Of a DNA stretch of 21,169 bases, positions 1-7,172 are shown piece by piece. The notes beneath the pieces were generated by a model, which saw only the letters and a program-made list of their open reading frames with translations, was not told where the DNA came from and searched no databases. Within the stretch, counting starts at the first letter, position 1, and each line of letters begins with the position of its first letter. Location of the stretch: the NCBI GenBank assembly GCA_043772945.1, contig JAYVFR010000001.1:1-21169 (forward strand). Reading direction: 5' to 3'. Source of the stretch: JAYVFR01 sp043772945. GTDB lineage: Bacteria > Patescibacteriota > JACMRA01. Made by a program: the position numbers and the translations under genes.

Positions 1-1
1 A

Positions 2-130
2 GAGTTTGTTGCTGTCCAAATATTTGTTGCAGGTCAGCTAGGATTAGATCTAGGTAGATATTACCACTTCGTAGACTCGTGTCATCTCCATTACAAAGAC
101 CTAGAAAAAATCAGGCATATCTGTCTTTGA
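2..130 (+). CDS. Thymidylate synthase-like protein, C-terminal end (partial at left edge)
   Basis: An open frame enters from the left edge and closes at a TGA (128-130); 42 codons are visible. The translation contains GQLGLDLGRYYHFVDSCH and then HYKDLEKI. This resembles the ThyA segment in which a hydrophobic helix and 'LGLxxGxxxH' lead into the conserved D-x-(x)-H-x-Y substrate-binding motif. ThyA makes dTMP from dUMP. The protein ends only about 10 residues after this motif, whereas E. coli ThyA continues for about 60 residues, so this would be a short ThyA-like family member or a truncated gene. The motif tyrosine appears to be replaced or shifted (HLHY). The frame has the only TGA stop I found in the window. 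It converges on the sugar transferase gene with 17 bases between the stops. The family assignment rests on about 35 residues and is tentative. Confidence 0.5.
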   Translation, partial: EFVAVQIFVAGQLGLDLGRYYHFVDSCHLHYKDLEKIRHICL

Positions 131-147
131 AATACCCTAGCTTGTTT

Positions 148-1617
148 CTAACTCTTGTGTTTTTTGAAAAAGATTATGATTGGAGTCAGAAAAAGAATTT
201 TGAGATCCATCCAAAACGACCAATTTTCGACATAGAAAGTGTCAAACTTAACTTCGTTTTCAAAATGCAAATCACTCCTTCCTTTAATCTGAGCAAGACC
301 GGTGATACCTGGTTTAATATTTAAAACTTTGTAATGATGGCGTGCGTATTTTTTTACCTCGCGTGGTTGATGAGCTCGCGGACCTACAAGTGAAAGATTT
401 CCAAGTAAAACATTAAAAAATTGTGGTAACTCATCTAGGCTGGTCTTTTCTAAAATCTTTCCAAAATTTGTCATTCTTGGATCATTTTTAATTTTATAGA
501 GAGCCCCTCTATTAGCACTTTCTCCTTGAGATTTAATTAATTCCTGCTCAAATTCGAGGGCTTCTTTTGCTTTTGGGTCTAGTTCAGAAGTGCAAAATTG
601 TTGTTTAAAACGACGAAACTTATACATTTTAAAAACTTTTCCATCAGGGCCAATTCGTTCAGACGAATAAAAAATAGAGCCCTTTGAATCAATTTTAATT
701 AAAATTATAATAACTAGGTAAACAGGGCTAAAGATTAAAACAAACAACCCTGATACTAACAAATCAAAAGTTCTTTTAAATACGACCCGCCAACCTTCAA
801 GCCGAGTATAACCCACCTCAAAGTAGTACTGATCCTCAATACTAATAGGATAGACTTTGTAAACGTCAAATTGATTAAACAGAGTAGGGCTAAAAACTAA
901 TCTAATTTTAAGATTTTGGCACTTGAAAGCAACCTCTTCTATATTTTCATTTTTGGTCGTGTTTTCCGTTATGCTTATAAAAACTTCACCAACTTCCCTG
1001 CTATCCAAAAGGTCTATAACTTGCTTGGCTGTTTCATTATTCAACTCATCAAAAAAGTAAATCCTGCGAACATTTGCCCTTTCAAATTGACTTGAAGTTA
1101 AGCTATAATCAGTACCAATAATAATTATATCGCTTTTACCTAATCCAAAAGCTAGCAAAATTCTGGAAAATCCAAATTTAAAAACTCTTAAAATCATCAT
1201 CCAAATAATTACACTAAAACCAACAGTTCCAATCACAAAACGGCTAATAATCATTCCACCATTATCAAAAGTTAGTCTTTTTGGGTTATATTCATTAAAA
1301 TATAGATAACTAATAAGCCCTAAAACTATAATAGAAACACTCAAAAAAATATTTACAATTGACTGGCGAATAGTAGGCGGGCGAAAAATTTTATACTGCC
1401 CCATCAAAGCTAGAATTAAAATTATTATGGAGGATAGAAATAAGAGAATAATCAAATAATCAAAACCATAAATTTGTTTGACCCCCTGAAAACTATCAGC
1501 TAATAAAATATAACGGATGTAATATGCTGACAAACCTCCTATAACAACAGCTCCATAATCAATTATCGGCATAAGAGCTATTGACCAAATCTTGTTACGC
1601 TGAAATTTAGTTAGCAT
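148..1617 (-). CDS. Polyprenyl-phosphate sugar-1-phosphate transferase (WcaJ/bacterial sugar transferase family)
   Basis: A 489-residue membrane enzyme that would transfer a sugar-1-phosphate from a nucleotide sugar to undecaprenyl phosphate, the first step of exopolysaccharide or glycan assembly. Four hydrophobic helices lie at about residues 12-38, 52-73, 87-107 and 122-147. A soluble Rossmann-like region covers about 160-260. The catalytic bacterial sugar-transferase domain starts with KRTFDLLVSG (281) and includes a membrane helix (about 286-308), ERIGPDG, YKFRRF, the catalytic pair Asp395-Glu396 in DELPQFFNVL, LSLVGPR (408-414) and KPGITGLAQI. This layout is typical of long-form (PglC-like core, WcaJ/WbaP type) enzymes. 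The specific sugar cannot be read from the sequence. It is the last gene of a minus-strand operon after mraY. Its ATG lies inside the end of the ligase-fragment gene (11-base overlap), which suggests translational coupling. No Shine-Dalgarno sequence is seen. Confidence 0.9.
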   Translation of the reverse strand: MLTKFQRNKIWSIALMPIIDYGAVVIGGLSAYYIRYILLADSFQGVKQIYGFDYLIILLFLSSIIILILALMGQYKIFRPPTIRQSIVNIFLSVSIIVLGLISYLYFNEYNPKRLTFDNGGMIISRFVIGTVGFSVIIWMMILRVFKFGFSRILLAFGLGKSDIIIIGTDYSLTSSQFERANVRRIYFFDELNNETAKQVIDLLDSREVGEVFISITENTTKNENIEEVAFKCQNLKIRLVFSPTLFNQFDVYKVYPISIEDQYYFEVGYTRLEGWRVVFKRTFDLLVSGLFVLIFSPVYLVIIILIKIDSKGSIFYSSERIGPDGKVFKMYKFRRFKQQFCTSELDPKAKEALEFEQELIKSQGESANRGALYKIKNDPRMTNFGKILEKTSLDELPQFFNVLLGNLSLVGPRAHQPREVKKYARHHYKVLNIKPGITGLAQIKGRSDLHFENEVKFDTFYVENWSFWMDLKILFLTPIIIFFKKHKS

Positions 1618-2020
1618 ATAGTTGTTTTAAAATTAATTTAGCAACTTCAGGACCAATTCCATCAATTCCAAGCCCTGCTAAAAACTTATAATCAATTAAA
1701 TTCTCAAGAGATTTATTTATTGATTTTTTTAAATTCTCTATAGATTTATTGCCAAACCCATCCCAAGAAGCAATTTTTTCATAGTTTAAATTGTATAGAT
1801 CCGCAACGCTGCAAATTTCTCCTTCTTGAACTAATTTTCGAACAGTTTTCTCAGAAAAACCACTAACGTTAGCCAGATGTCGCTGACAATAGTAACTAAT
1901 TCGATAAACTATTTGATCCTCGCAACTAGTATAATTAGGGCAAATTAAATCCACTCCTGTATCGCTTAAAATCAGAGTAGTATTGCAACTAGGACAATTG
2001 TTTGGAGCTTGAAAAACCAT
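1607..2020 (-). CDS. NAD-dependent DNA ligase fragment: zinc finger plus helix-hairpin-helix domain only
   Basis: This 137-residue protein matches only the C-terminal middle of LigA. A four-cysteine zinc finger (CPSC, later CPNYTSC) sits at the N-terminus. It is followed by the segment that in LigA reads 'hFvSr.amdI.GlG.k.i..L' (here CQRHLANVSGFSEKTVRKL). Helix-hairpin-helix repeats follow (WDGFGNKSIENL and LAGLGIDGIGPEVAKLIL). The adenylation domain with its KxDG lysine, the OB fold and the BRCT domain are all missing; a full LigA is about 670 residues. It cannot seal nicks alone but could bind DNA. The frame is intact from ATG to TAA, 27 bases after mraY, and overlaps the next gene, so it looks maintained and not decaying. 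Either the rest of LigA is encoded elsewhere, or this is a domesticated DNA-binding module. Confidence 0.8.
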   Translation of the reverse strand: MVFQAPNNCPSCNTTLILSDTGVDLICPNYTSCEDQIVYRISYYCQRHLANVSGFSEKTVRKLVQEGEICSVADLYNLNYEKIASWDGFGNKSIENLKKSINKSLENLIDYKFLAGLGIDGIGPEVAKLILKQLYAN

Positions 2021-2047
2021 AAAACTATTTTGATTATTAAGATATTA

Positions 2048-3136
2048 TTATTTAATTAAAATTACTAGCGAGATACTTAAGCAACACATGATTATCGTGA
2101 TAAGCCAATACCTTAAAACTATTTGATTACGCGTCATACCGAGAGACTCAAAATGATGATGGAGAGGAGCTGCTCTAAAAACTTTTCGTTTAAAGACTTT
2201 CTTAGAAAAAATTTGAATAATATTGCTCATCACTGTTCCAAACAGACATATCCCTGCAATTGGCAATATAAAAGTAGTGTTAGTTAGAATTGCCACAACA
2301 CCAAGCGTCAACAACAATCCAGTAGTCCCAGTATCTCCCATATAAAATTTAGCAGGACTAATATTATACCACAAAAAAGCAAGTGTAGAGGCTGAAACCA
2401 CCGCCATTAAAGTTGAAATCTCAGGAAAACCTTTAAGGTATGCAATAGTTGCAAAACAAATAAAAATTGGAGCAAGCACACCCCCAGATAATCCATCAAA
2501 GCCATCAATCACACTACTACCCCAAAGAAGTAACAAAACAACAAGCGTATAAGGAATTATTAACCAGCCAAGATTATAACCAAAAATATTGTACAAATCT
2601 ATCTTGTAACTAAAAATATCAATAACATGAATTTGAGCTCTACTGTAAAACCAGTAACCAATAGCTATACTTAAACCACTAATTAAAAGCAAACGTTGAC
2701 TTAATTTAAGACCACCGGCTTTATAATTACCCCCACTTTCAAGAGTTGACAAAGCATCATCCACAAATCCAACAACCGACCCAAAAAAAAGAGTTCCAAT
2801 AGGGATAAAAGTCTGAGCCCGATTCACGAAATTAAACGACTGAAATAATTTGTTATCTGGATCTATTTTAAGCAATATCCAAAAAAAACCTGCGAATACA
2901 AGTGTATTAATCCAAATAAGTAAACCTCCTCCTCTTGGAATTTGGACTTTAGCTTCATCATGCTCGTAGAATCTTTTTAGTGTCTTATCGGTGTATTCGC
3001 CTCCTAGCATATTAATTTTACGATTTTGCTTTTTCCAAAATTTTAACCAGCGTAATAATTTTATTAAACTTGGGGCCCACCAGAGTGCTATTAAAAATGA
3101 TAAAGCCACATAGACTAAAGAGCGTACTAATTCCAT
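2048..3136 (-). CDS. mraY: Phospho-N-acetylmuramoyl-pentapeptide-transferase MraY
   Basis: A 362-residue polytopic membrane enzyme that transfers phospho-MurNAc-pentapeptide from UDP to undecaprenyl phosphate, forming lipid I for peptidoglycan. The family's catalytic motifs are present: Asp126-Asp127 in GFVDDALS, DGFDGLSGG (211-219), Asp268 in FYMGDTG, and the histidine motif PLHHHFE (324-330). About ten hydrophobic helices are visible. An 'IPRGGGLLIW' segment takes the place of the usual 'PTMGG'. It is about the family's usual length (around 320-360 residues). The gene is the first of a minus-strand operon with the LigA fragment and a sugar-phosphate transferase, which suits an envelope-lipid-carrier operon. 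A good promoter lies upstream (TTGACA-18-TTTAAT). The leader of about 26 bases lacks a Shine-Dalgarno sequence. Confidence 0.95.
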   Translation of the reverse strand: MELVRSLVYVALSFLIALWWAPSLIKLLRWLKFWKKQNRKINMLGGEYTDKTLKRFYEHDEAKVQIPRGGGLLIWINTLVFAGFFWILLKIDPDNKLFQSFNFVNRAQTFIPIGTLFFGSVVGFVDDALSTLESGGNYKAGGLKLSQRLLLISGLSIAIGYWFYSRAQIHVIDIFSYKIDLYNIFGYNLGWLIIPYTLVVLLLLWGSSVIDGFDGLSGGVLAPIFICFATIAYLKGFPEISTLMAVVSASTLAFLWYNISPAKFYMGDTGTTGLLLTLGVVAILTNTTFILPIAGICLFGTVMSNIIQIFSKKVFKRKVFRAAPLHHHFESLGMTRNQIVLRYWLITIIMCCLSISLVILIK

Positions 3137-3168
3137 ACTAATATAAATATTTGGTTAATTCACGATAG

Positions 3169-3198
3169 ATTAAAAGGCTAATCTCTAATAACTGTCAA
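3169..3198 (-). promoter_or_regulatory. Promoter of the mraY operon
   Basis: On the minus strand TTGACA (3198-3193) is followed after 18 bases by TTTAAT (3174-3169), matching the sigma-70 consensus at 6/6 and 5/6. Transcription would start near 3162, about 26 bases before the mraY ATG. A TTAGAGAT copy sits in the spacer and another just upstream of the -35 box. Confidence 0.65.
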
Positions 3199-3259
3199 AC
3201 CTTATCTCTAAATTATTTTTAGACACTAAAGTCTCTTGACATTCCAAAAGATTAGAGAT
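3181..3259. promoter_or_regulatory. Three TTAGAGAT operator-like repeats between mraY and the uvrA-like gene
   Basis: The octamer ATCTCTAA/TTAGAGAT occurs at 3181-3188 and 3204-3211 in the same orientation, 23 bases apart and on either side of the mraY -35 box. A third copy, inverted, is at 3252-3259, between the putative -35 and -10 of the uvrA-like gene. Such placement suits a repressor shared by both divergent promoters. The motif is not a recognised LexA box, and its binding protein is unknown. Confidence 0.45.
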
Positions 3260-3264
3260 ACTGA
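3236..3264 (+). promoter_or_regulatory. Promoter of the uvrA-like gene, possibly leaderless
   Basis: A perfect TTGACA (3236-3241) lies 35 bases before the ATG at 3271. A weak -10 falls at GATACT (3257-3262) or TACTGA (3259-3264). The transcript would start at or within a few bases of the ATG, which has no Shine-Dalgarno sequence. Confidence 0.45.
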
Positions 3265-3270
3265 ATAAGT

Positions 3271-4509
3271 ATGTCAAAAAACGATATTCTCAAAAAACTA
3301 AATTTTGATGACGATTTTATCACCTATCTAAACGATACCAAACTCGCAACTCAAGTGGCCAAAATGTGCGAAGAAGCTTTGAGTGTAGATAGTTCACTTC
3401 GTGGTAAAGTAATCACAGAGATATCAGATTTAGTTAAACGAACACCTTTTAACAACAGTTTTAAACAAAAAGTTAACGAGCAATACAACAGTGATATTAA
3501 AAATATTAAAATTGTAAATGCTAATGAGAATAATTTAGTTAATTTAACAGCCGAAATCCCTTTGAAATGTTTTGTTTGCATTACTGGAGTCTCTGGAAGT
3601 GGTAAATCTACTTTAATTAATGACATTTTTGCCAATCATTTAATGAATCATTTTTATGACTCTCGTCTCCCAACGGGTAAATTTGATGAGATTTTAGGGC
3701 TTGAGAATATTGATAAGGCTATTATTATTGATCAGAGTCCAATTGGTAGAACTCCACGCTCAAACCCTGCTACTTACACTAAGCTTTTTGATCCAATTAG
3801 ACAATTATTCGCTGAACTTCCCGAATCGAGAGCGAGAGGTTATTTGCAAGGTAGATTCTCTTTTAACGTTGTTGGAGGGCGATGTGAAACCTGTGAAGGT
3901 GATGGAGTAATTCGTGTAGAGATGCAGTTTTTACCTGATGTTTATGTTGTATGCGAAGATTGCCTTGGAAAACGCTACAACCGCGAAACTTTGGAAATTA
4001 AATATAAAGATAAAAATATAGCTGATATTTTAGCTATGAGCGTTGAGGAAGCTCTTGAGTTTTTTGGGAATCATCCACAAATTAAACGTCGCCTTGAAAC
4101 ACTGCATAATGTTGGGCTTGACTACATTCACCTTGGTCAAAGCGCTACAACTTTATCTGGTGGAGAAGCTCAAAGAATTAAACTTGCAACAGAATTATCT
4201 AAAATTGGAACAGGTAAAACTCTCTACATTCTTGATGAACCTACAACGGGGCTACACCCGCTAGATGTTAAAATGCTTTTGAAAGTTTTACATAGACTTG
4301 TTGATAAAGGAAATACAGTAGTTGTGATCGAACATAATCTTGACGTTATCAAAACCGCTGATTGGATAATAGATCTAGGCCCTGAGGGTGGTGATCAAGG
4401 AGGCCAAATAGTTGCAACAGGTACTCCTGATCAAGTAGCAAATAATCCAAAAAGCTATACAGGTCAATACCTGCAGCGTGTTTTAAAACAAACACCAAGT
4501 GTTAGTTAG
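3271..4509 (+). CDS. Half-length UvrA-like protein (second ATPase half only)
   Basis: A 412-residue protein matching only the C-terminal half of the excinuclease subunit UvrA (full length about 940). UvrA scans DNA for bulky lesions and loads UvrB. Seen here: Walker A GVSGSGKST (106-114), the UvrA sequence IGRTPRSNPATYT (158-170), the C-terminal zinc module with Cys205/Cys208 and Cys228/Cys231, signature LSGGEAQRIKLA (295-306), Walker B LYILDEPTTGLH (318-329) and switch His355. All ATPase residues are intact. The first half (NBD1, UvrB-binding and insertion domains) is absent. In its place are about 75 residues of charged, helical sequence that I do not recognise. ABC ATPases need two nucleotide sites, so it would have to homodimerise or pair with a separately encoded first half. 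It is transcribed divergently from mraY, and an M16-like gene follows 61 bases downstream. Confidence 0.85.
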   Translation: MSKNDILKKLNFDDDFITYLNDTKLATQVAKMCEEALSVDSSLRGKVITEISDLVKRTPFNNSFKQKVNEQYNSDIKNIKIVNANENNLVNLTAEIPLKCFVCITGVSGSGKSTLINDIFANHLMNHFYDSRLPTGKFDEILGLENIDKAIIIDQSPIGRTPRSNPATYTKLFDPIRQLFAELPESRARGYLQGRFSFNVVGGRCETCEGDGVIRVEMQFLPDVYVVCEDCLGKRYNRETLEIKYKDKNIADILAMSVEEALEFFGNHPQIKRRLETLHNVGLDYIHLGQSATTLSGGEAQRIKLATELSKIGTGKTLYILDEPTTGLHPLDVKMLLKVLHRLVDKGNTVVVIEHNLDVIKTADWIIDLGPEGGDQGGQIVATGTPDQVANNPKSYTGQYLQRVLKQTPSVS

Positions 4510-4511
4510 AT

Positions 4512-4541
4512 TTGACAGAGTAAAAAGGATTTAGATAGTAT
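4512..4541 (+). promoter_or_regulatory. Promoter of the M16-like gene
   Basis: TTGACA (4512-4517), an 18-base spacer and TAGTAT (4536-4541) lie just after the uvrA-like stop codon. Transcription would start near 4548, giving a leader of about 22 bases before the ATG at 4571. Confidence 0.5.
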
Positions 4542-4570
4542 TTAGTAATTAACTAAATCAAAACAACAAT

Positions 4571-5950
4571 ATGCAAAAAGCTGACAAATTTAAAAATGGA
4601 CTAGGACTTCTACACTACCCCGCTATCGACACTCAAGTTTTTATTGTAGGCTTAATTGCTAAGACAGGTTTGATTTACGAAAACTCTTTAGTTAAACCTG
4701 GAATTCTCTATTTAATAGAACGCCTTTTATATAGCGGAACTGATAAATATTCATCAAATCGACAAATCAGCTTAATGCTTGAATCATTGGGCGGAAGGTT
4801 GCATACAGTTACTGGTCAGGAAACTTTTCAAATTTATTTAGAAGTCCCTTATTACAACCAATTCAAAGCAATTTCTTTTCTTGCTAATTTAATTCAATAC
4901 TCAAATTTTGATAATAGTGACATAGAATCCCAAAAACAATATCTCAAAAATTGGTTAGTCTCTAAACAAAATTCAAATAACCTTGAAACTGAAGGAAGTG
5001 AAATTCAATTAAGGAGTTTTTATTTAGGAAATAGATATAACGAAATTAACTCTACAATTACACTTGATTCACTCTTAAATATCACAAGAGCAGAAATTAC
5101 TGATTATTATTCACGACAGTTTAGTCCAGAGAATTGCCACCTAGTTCTCTCTGGTAAGTATGATGACACTGAATTGGACAGGATTGTTGAACAAGAGTGG
5201 GGTTTTTGGAATCCCAAAACACGATATACTTTAGATATCAGAAACGAACGAGAAGATATTGCAATAGCGCTACCCAATGTTGATTTTAGACAGAGAGGTC
5301 AGATGCATACAGAGATTAATTTTGGATTTTTAATAGACAACAATCCCCAAGATAGGTTTCTAAACCCTGAAACACGCGAACAATTAAACGGTAAGGAATT
5401 AGAGCTTGCAGTCCAAGAATACATAATTGATGTAGCTCGATTAATGATTTTAAATAATGTTCTAGGGCAAGGAATTTCTTCCAAACTCTGGACTAAAGGA
5501 GTTGATGAAACAATGTATTTTTATCAAATTAGTAGTGATGTTAGTGTCCTTAAAAATTGTAATTATCTAGAAATTAGTGGAATTCTGGAACATAATATGT
5601 TTACTTTTGGGCTTGAATCTGTTTTAATGACTTTAAAAGATTTAACCAGAGATACAATTGCAATTAATGAAATTTTAAAAGCTAAAGAAGTTATAAAAAG
5701 CAAATTTATTCTAAGCCACGAAAACCTTTTAAATAAAACACTTTGGCAAGTTGATAATTATCTACTCACAGGAATGAATCTAGAGCTTGACGAACTAATT
5801 AAAGTTATCCAAAAAGTCGGAGCTAATGAAATTAGAACTCTCGCTGATAATATTTTTAGGCAGAACAAACTCCAACTGGTAATTTTAGGAACGGCTAAAG
5901 AAACTCGAACAGTAAAAAATTTAATCGAAAAATATTTAAGGCAATTATAA
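4571..5950 (+). CDS. M16 peptidase-family protein lacking zinc ligands (probable non-peptidase)
   Basis: A 459-residue protein with the two-lobe layout of M16B zinc peptidases (processing peptidase/PqqL type). The N-terminal lobe has the sequence GILYLIERLLYSGTDKYS, which aligns with the family's G-hxHFLEHM-x-FKGT active site. SLGGRLHTVTGQE corresponds to the 'lGg.lnA.t..e' segment, and FSPENCHLVLSGKYD resembles the 'y.p.nm.l.v.Gd.d' end of the first lobe. The HxxEH zinc motif reads Tyr47-x-x-Glu50-Arg51, so both histidines are lost and peptidase activity is unlikely. M16 enzymes often work as an active and an inactive partner, so it may be a subunit or a substrate-binding homologue. No active partner is in the window and no signal peptide is visible. 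It has its own promoter, and the GluRS-NUDIX gene follows after 45 bases. Confidence 0.75.
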   Translation: MQKADKFKNGLGLLHYPAIDTQVFIVGLIAKTGLIYENSLVKPGILYLIERLLYSGTDKYSSNRQISLMLESLGGRLHTVTGQETFQIYLEVPYYNQFKAISFLANLIQYSNFDNSDIESQKQYLKNWLVSKQNSNNLETEGSEIQLRSFYLGNRYNEINSTITLDSLLNITRAEITDYYSRQFSPENCHLVLSGKYDDTELDRIVEQEWGFWNPKTRYTLDIRNEREDIAIALPNVDFRQRGQMHTEINFGFLIDNNPQDRFLNPETREQLNGKELELAVQEYIIDVARLMILNNVLGQGISSKLWTKGVDETMYFYQISSDVSVLKNCNYLEISGILEHNMFTFGLESVLMTLKDLTRDTIAINEILKAKEVIKSKFILSHENLLNKTLWQVDNYLLTGMNLELDELIKVIQKVGANEIRTLADNIFRQNKLQLVILGTAKETRTVKNLIEKYLRQL

Positions 5951-5995
5951 TGAAATCTTGACCAAATAAATGACTTAATATTAAGGTTAGTTATT

Positions 5996-7147
5996 ATGAA
6001 CTCCCTAGCGTCGAATAAAGTAACTAGAGTTAAGCAAATTATTAACAACATCGCTGATGGTTTCAGTCTAGATAAATTAAGTAAATCCCCTGCAAGATTC
6101 AACCTCGGCAAACTAGAGTGGTTTAATAGTGAATATATCAAACTATTACCTCTTTTGGAATTTAGTTATAGAGCTGATAAGCTTAAGTTTAAATATAAGC
6201 TAGAAAAAGATACTAGAATTCGTATAGGAGACTACGTTTATCTGATTGATTTAAAAAAAAATCTTATATTTGGTGAAAAGTGGGAACATATTTGGCCTGA
6301 TGGAGATGGATATTTTTATCCGCTTGGTGGTGGAAGAGATGTTGGTGAACTTTCTAGGGATTGCGTTGTTCGTGAAGTTCTTGAAGAAAGTAACGGTCAA
6401 ATTAAAATTAATCCTGAAAAATTAATCCCGATTATAACAAGAGTTTTTAAATTTAATAAACCAACAGAAATCGAAAAGCAATTATGGGATGCTAAAGAAT
6501 TTAATTATTATTTTTATGAAATTGATAGCCAAGACGTTAATAGCTGCTCAGGCGATAATAATGCAAATTGTTGTTGGCAACCACTTAGTGAGGTTTTAAG
6601 TCAAAATAAATTCATTACCTATTCCATTTGGTATAATTTCTGTCAGGAGAATTCGCTTGCAATTATAACCCCAAACCAAAAAGACATTCAAAAATTATTA
6701 GCGTACAAACTCGATCAAAACAGAATAGCTAAATTAAACCAAATCGGCGAAGAGTCGAGCGTTATTTATAATTATTTAGCTTGTGAGGTAGGGGAAATTA
6801 AATGGAAAAAAAACACACTCGAAGAATCAAAACAAAAACTAAAAGAATTATACGACAAATTTATCAACAATGATGATGTCTGGGAAGAATTTACAAAATT
6901 ATACGATATTGATAATTTAAATAATTTGAAAAAATTAGATAGTTTACCTCAGTACCTGAAAGAAGCTAGTGATTGGTGGTCAAGCCTCATCAAACAATAT
7001 TTAATTAAAAATAATTTAGATTATGGAGAATTTCTTTGGCCACTTCGCCTCAGTCTTTCAGGTCAGAGTAAATCTGCAAGCGCCTTTGAAATATTGGTAA
7101 TTATTGGTAGAGAAGAGTCTTGTAATAGAATTAAAAAATATTTATAA
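5996..7147 (+). CDS. Glutamyl-tRNA synthetase C-terminal half with an embedded NUDIX hydrolase domain
   Basis: This 383-residue protein combines two families. Residues about 20-56 (FSLDKLSKSPARFNLGKLEW, then FNSEYI) match GluRS just after its catalytic core. Residues about 220-383 match the helical anticodon-binding region of GluRS, ending in GEFLWPLRLSLSG, SASAFEIL and IGREESCNRI. Between them, about 75-215 is a NUDIX fold with the box G112-x5-E118-x7-R126-E127-VL-E130-E131, one residue longer than usual at its end (ESNGQI). The GluRS catalytic core with HIGH and KMSKS motifs is missing, so it cannot charge tRNA. It could be the C-terminal half of a split GluRS, or a tRNA-binding NUDIX hydrolase. 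NUDIX enzymes cleave nucleoside diphosphates linked to another group; the substrate here is unknown. A TTGACC 38 bases before the ATG may be a -35 box. ftsX follows after 25 bases. Confidence 0.8.
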   Translation: MNSLASNKVTRVKQIINNIADGFSLDKLSKSPARFNLGKLEWFNSEYIKLLPLLEFSYRADKLKFKYKLEKDTRIRIGDYVYLIDLKKNLIFGEKWEHIWPDGDGYFYPLGGGRDVGELSRDCVVREVLEESNGQIKINPEKLIPIITRVFKFNKPTEIEKQLWDAKEFNYYFYEIDSQDVNSCSGDNNANCCWQPLSEVLSQNKFITYSIWYNFCQENSLAIITPNQKDIQKLLAYKLDQNRIAKLNQIGEESSVIYNYLACEVGEIKWKKNTLEESKQKLKELYDKFINNDDVWEEFTKLYDIDNLNNLKKLDSLPQYLKEASDWWSSLIKQYLIKNNLDYGEFLWPLRLSLSGQSKSASAFEILVIIGREESCNRIKKYL

Positions 7148-7172
7148 AATAACTTATAAAACTAACTAAATT

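Noticed and set aside
79..324. Plus-strand frame of 81 codons at the left edge
   Set aside because: It overlaps both the thymidylate-synthase-like frame and the well-supported sugar transferase, and its sequence looks like no protein family.
3351..3635. Minus-strand frame opposite the uvrA-like gene
   Set aside because: It is antisense to conserved UvrA sequence including Walker A, and its translation has no family features.
5758..6141. Minus-strand 127-codon frame across the M16/GluRS-NUDIX junction
   Set aside because: It lies opposite two recognisable genes; it is a by-product of their codon use.
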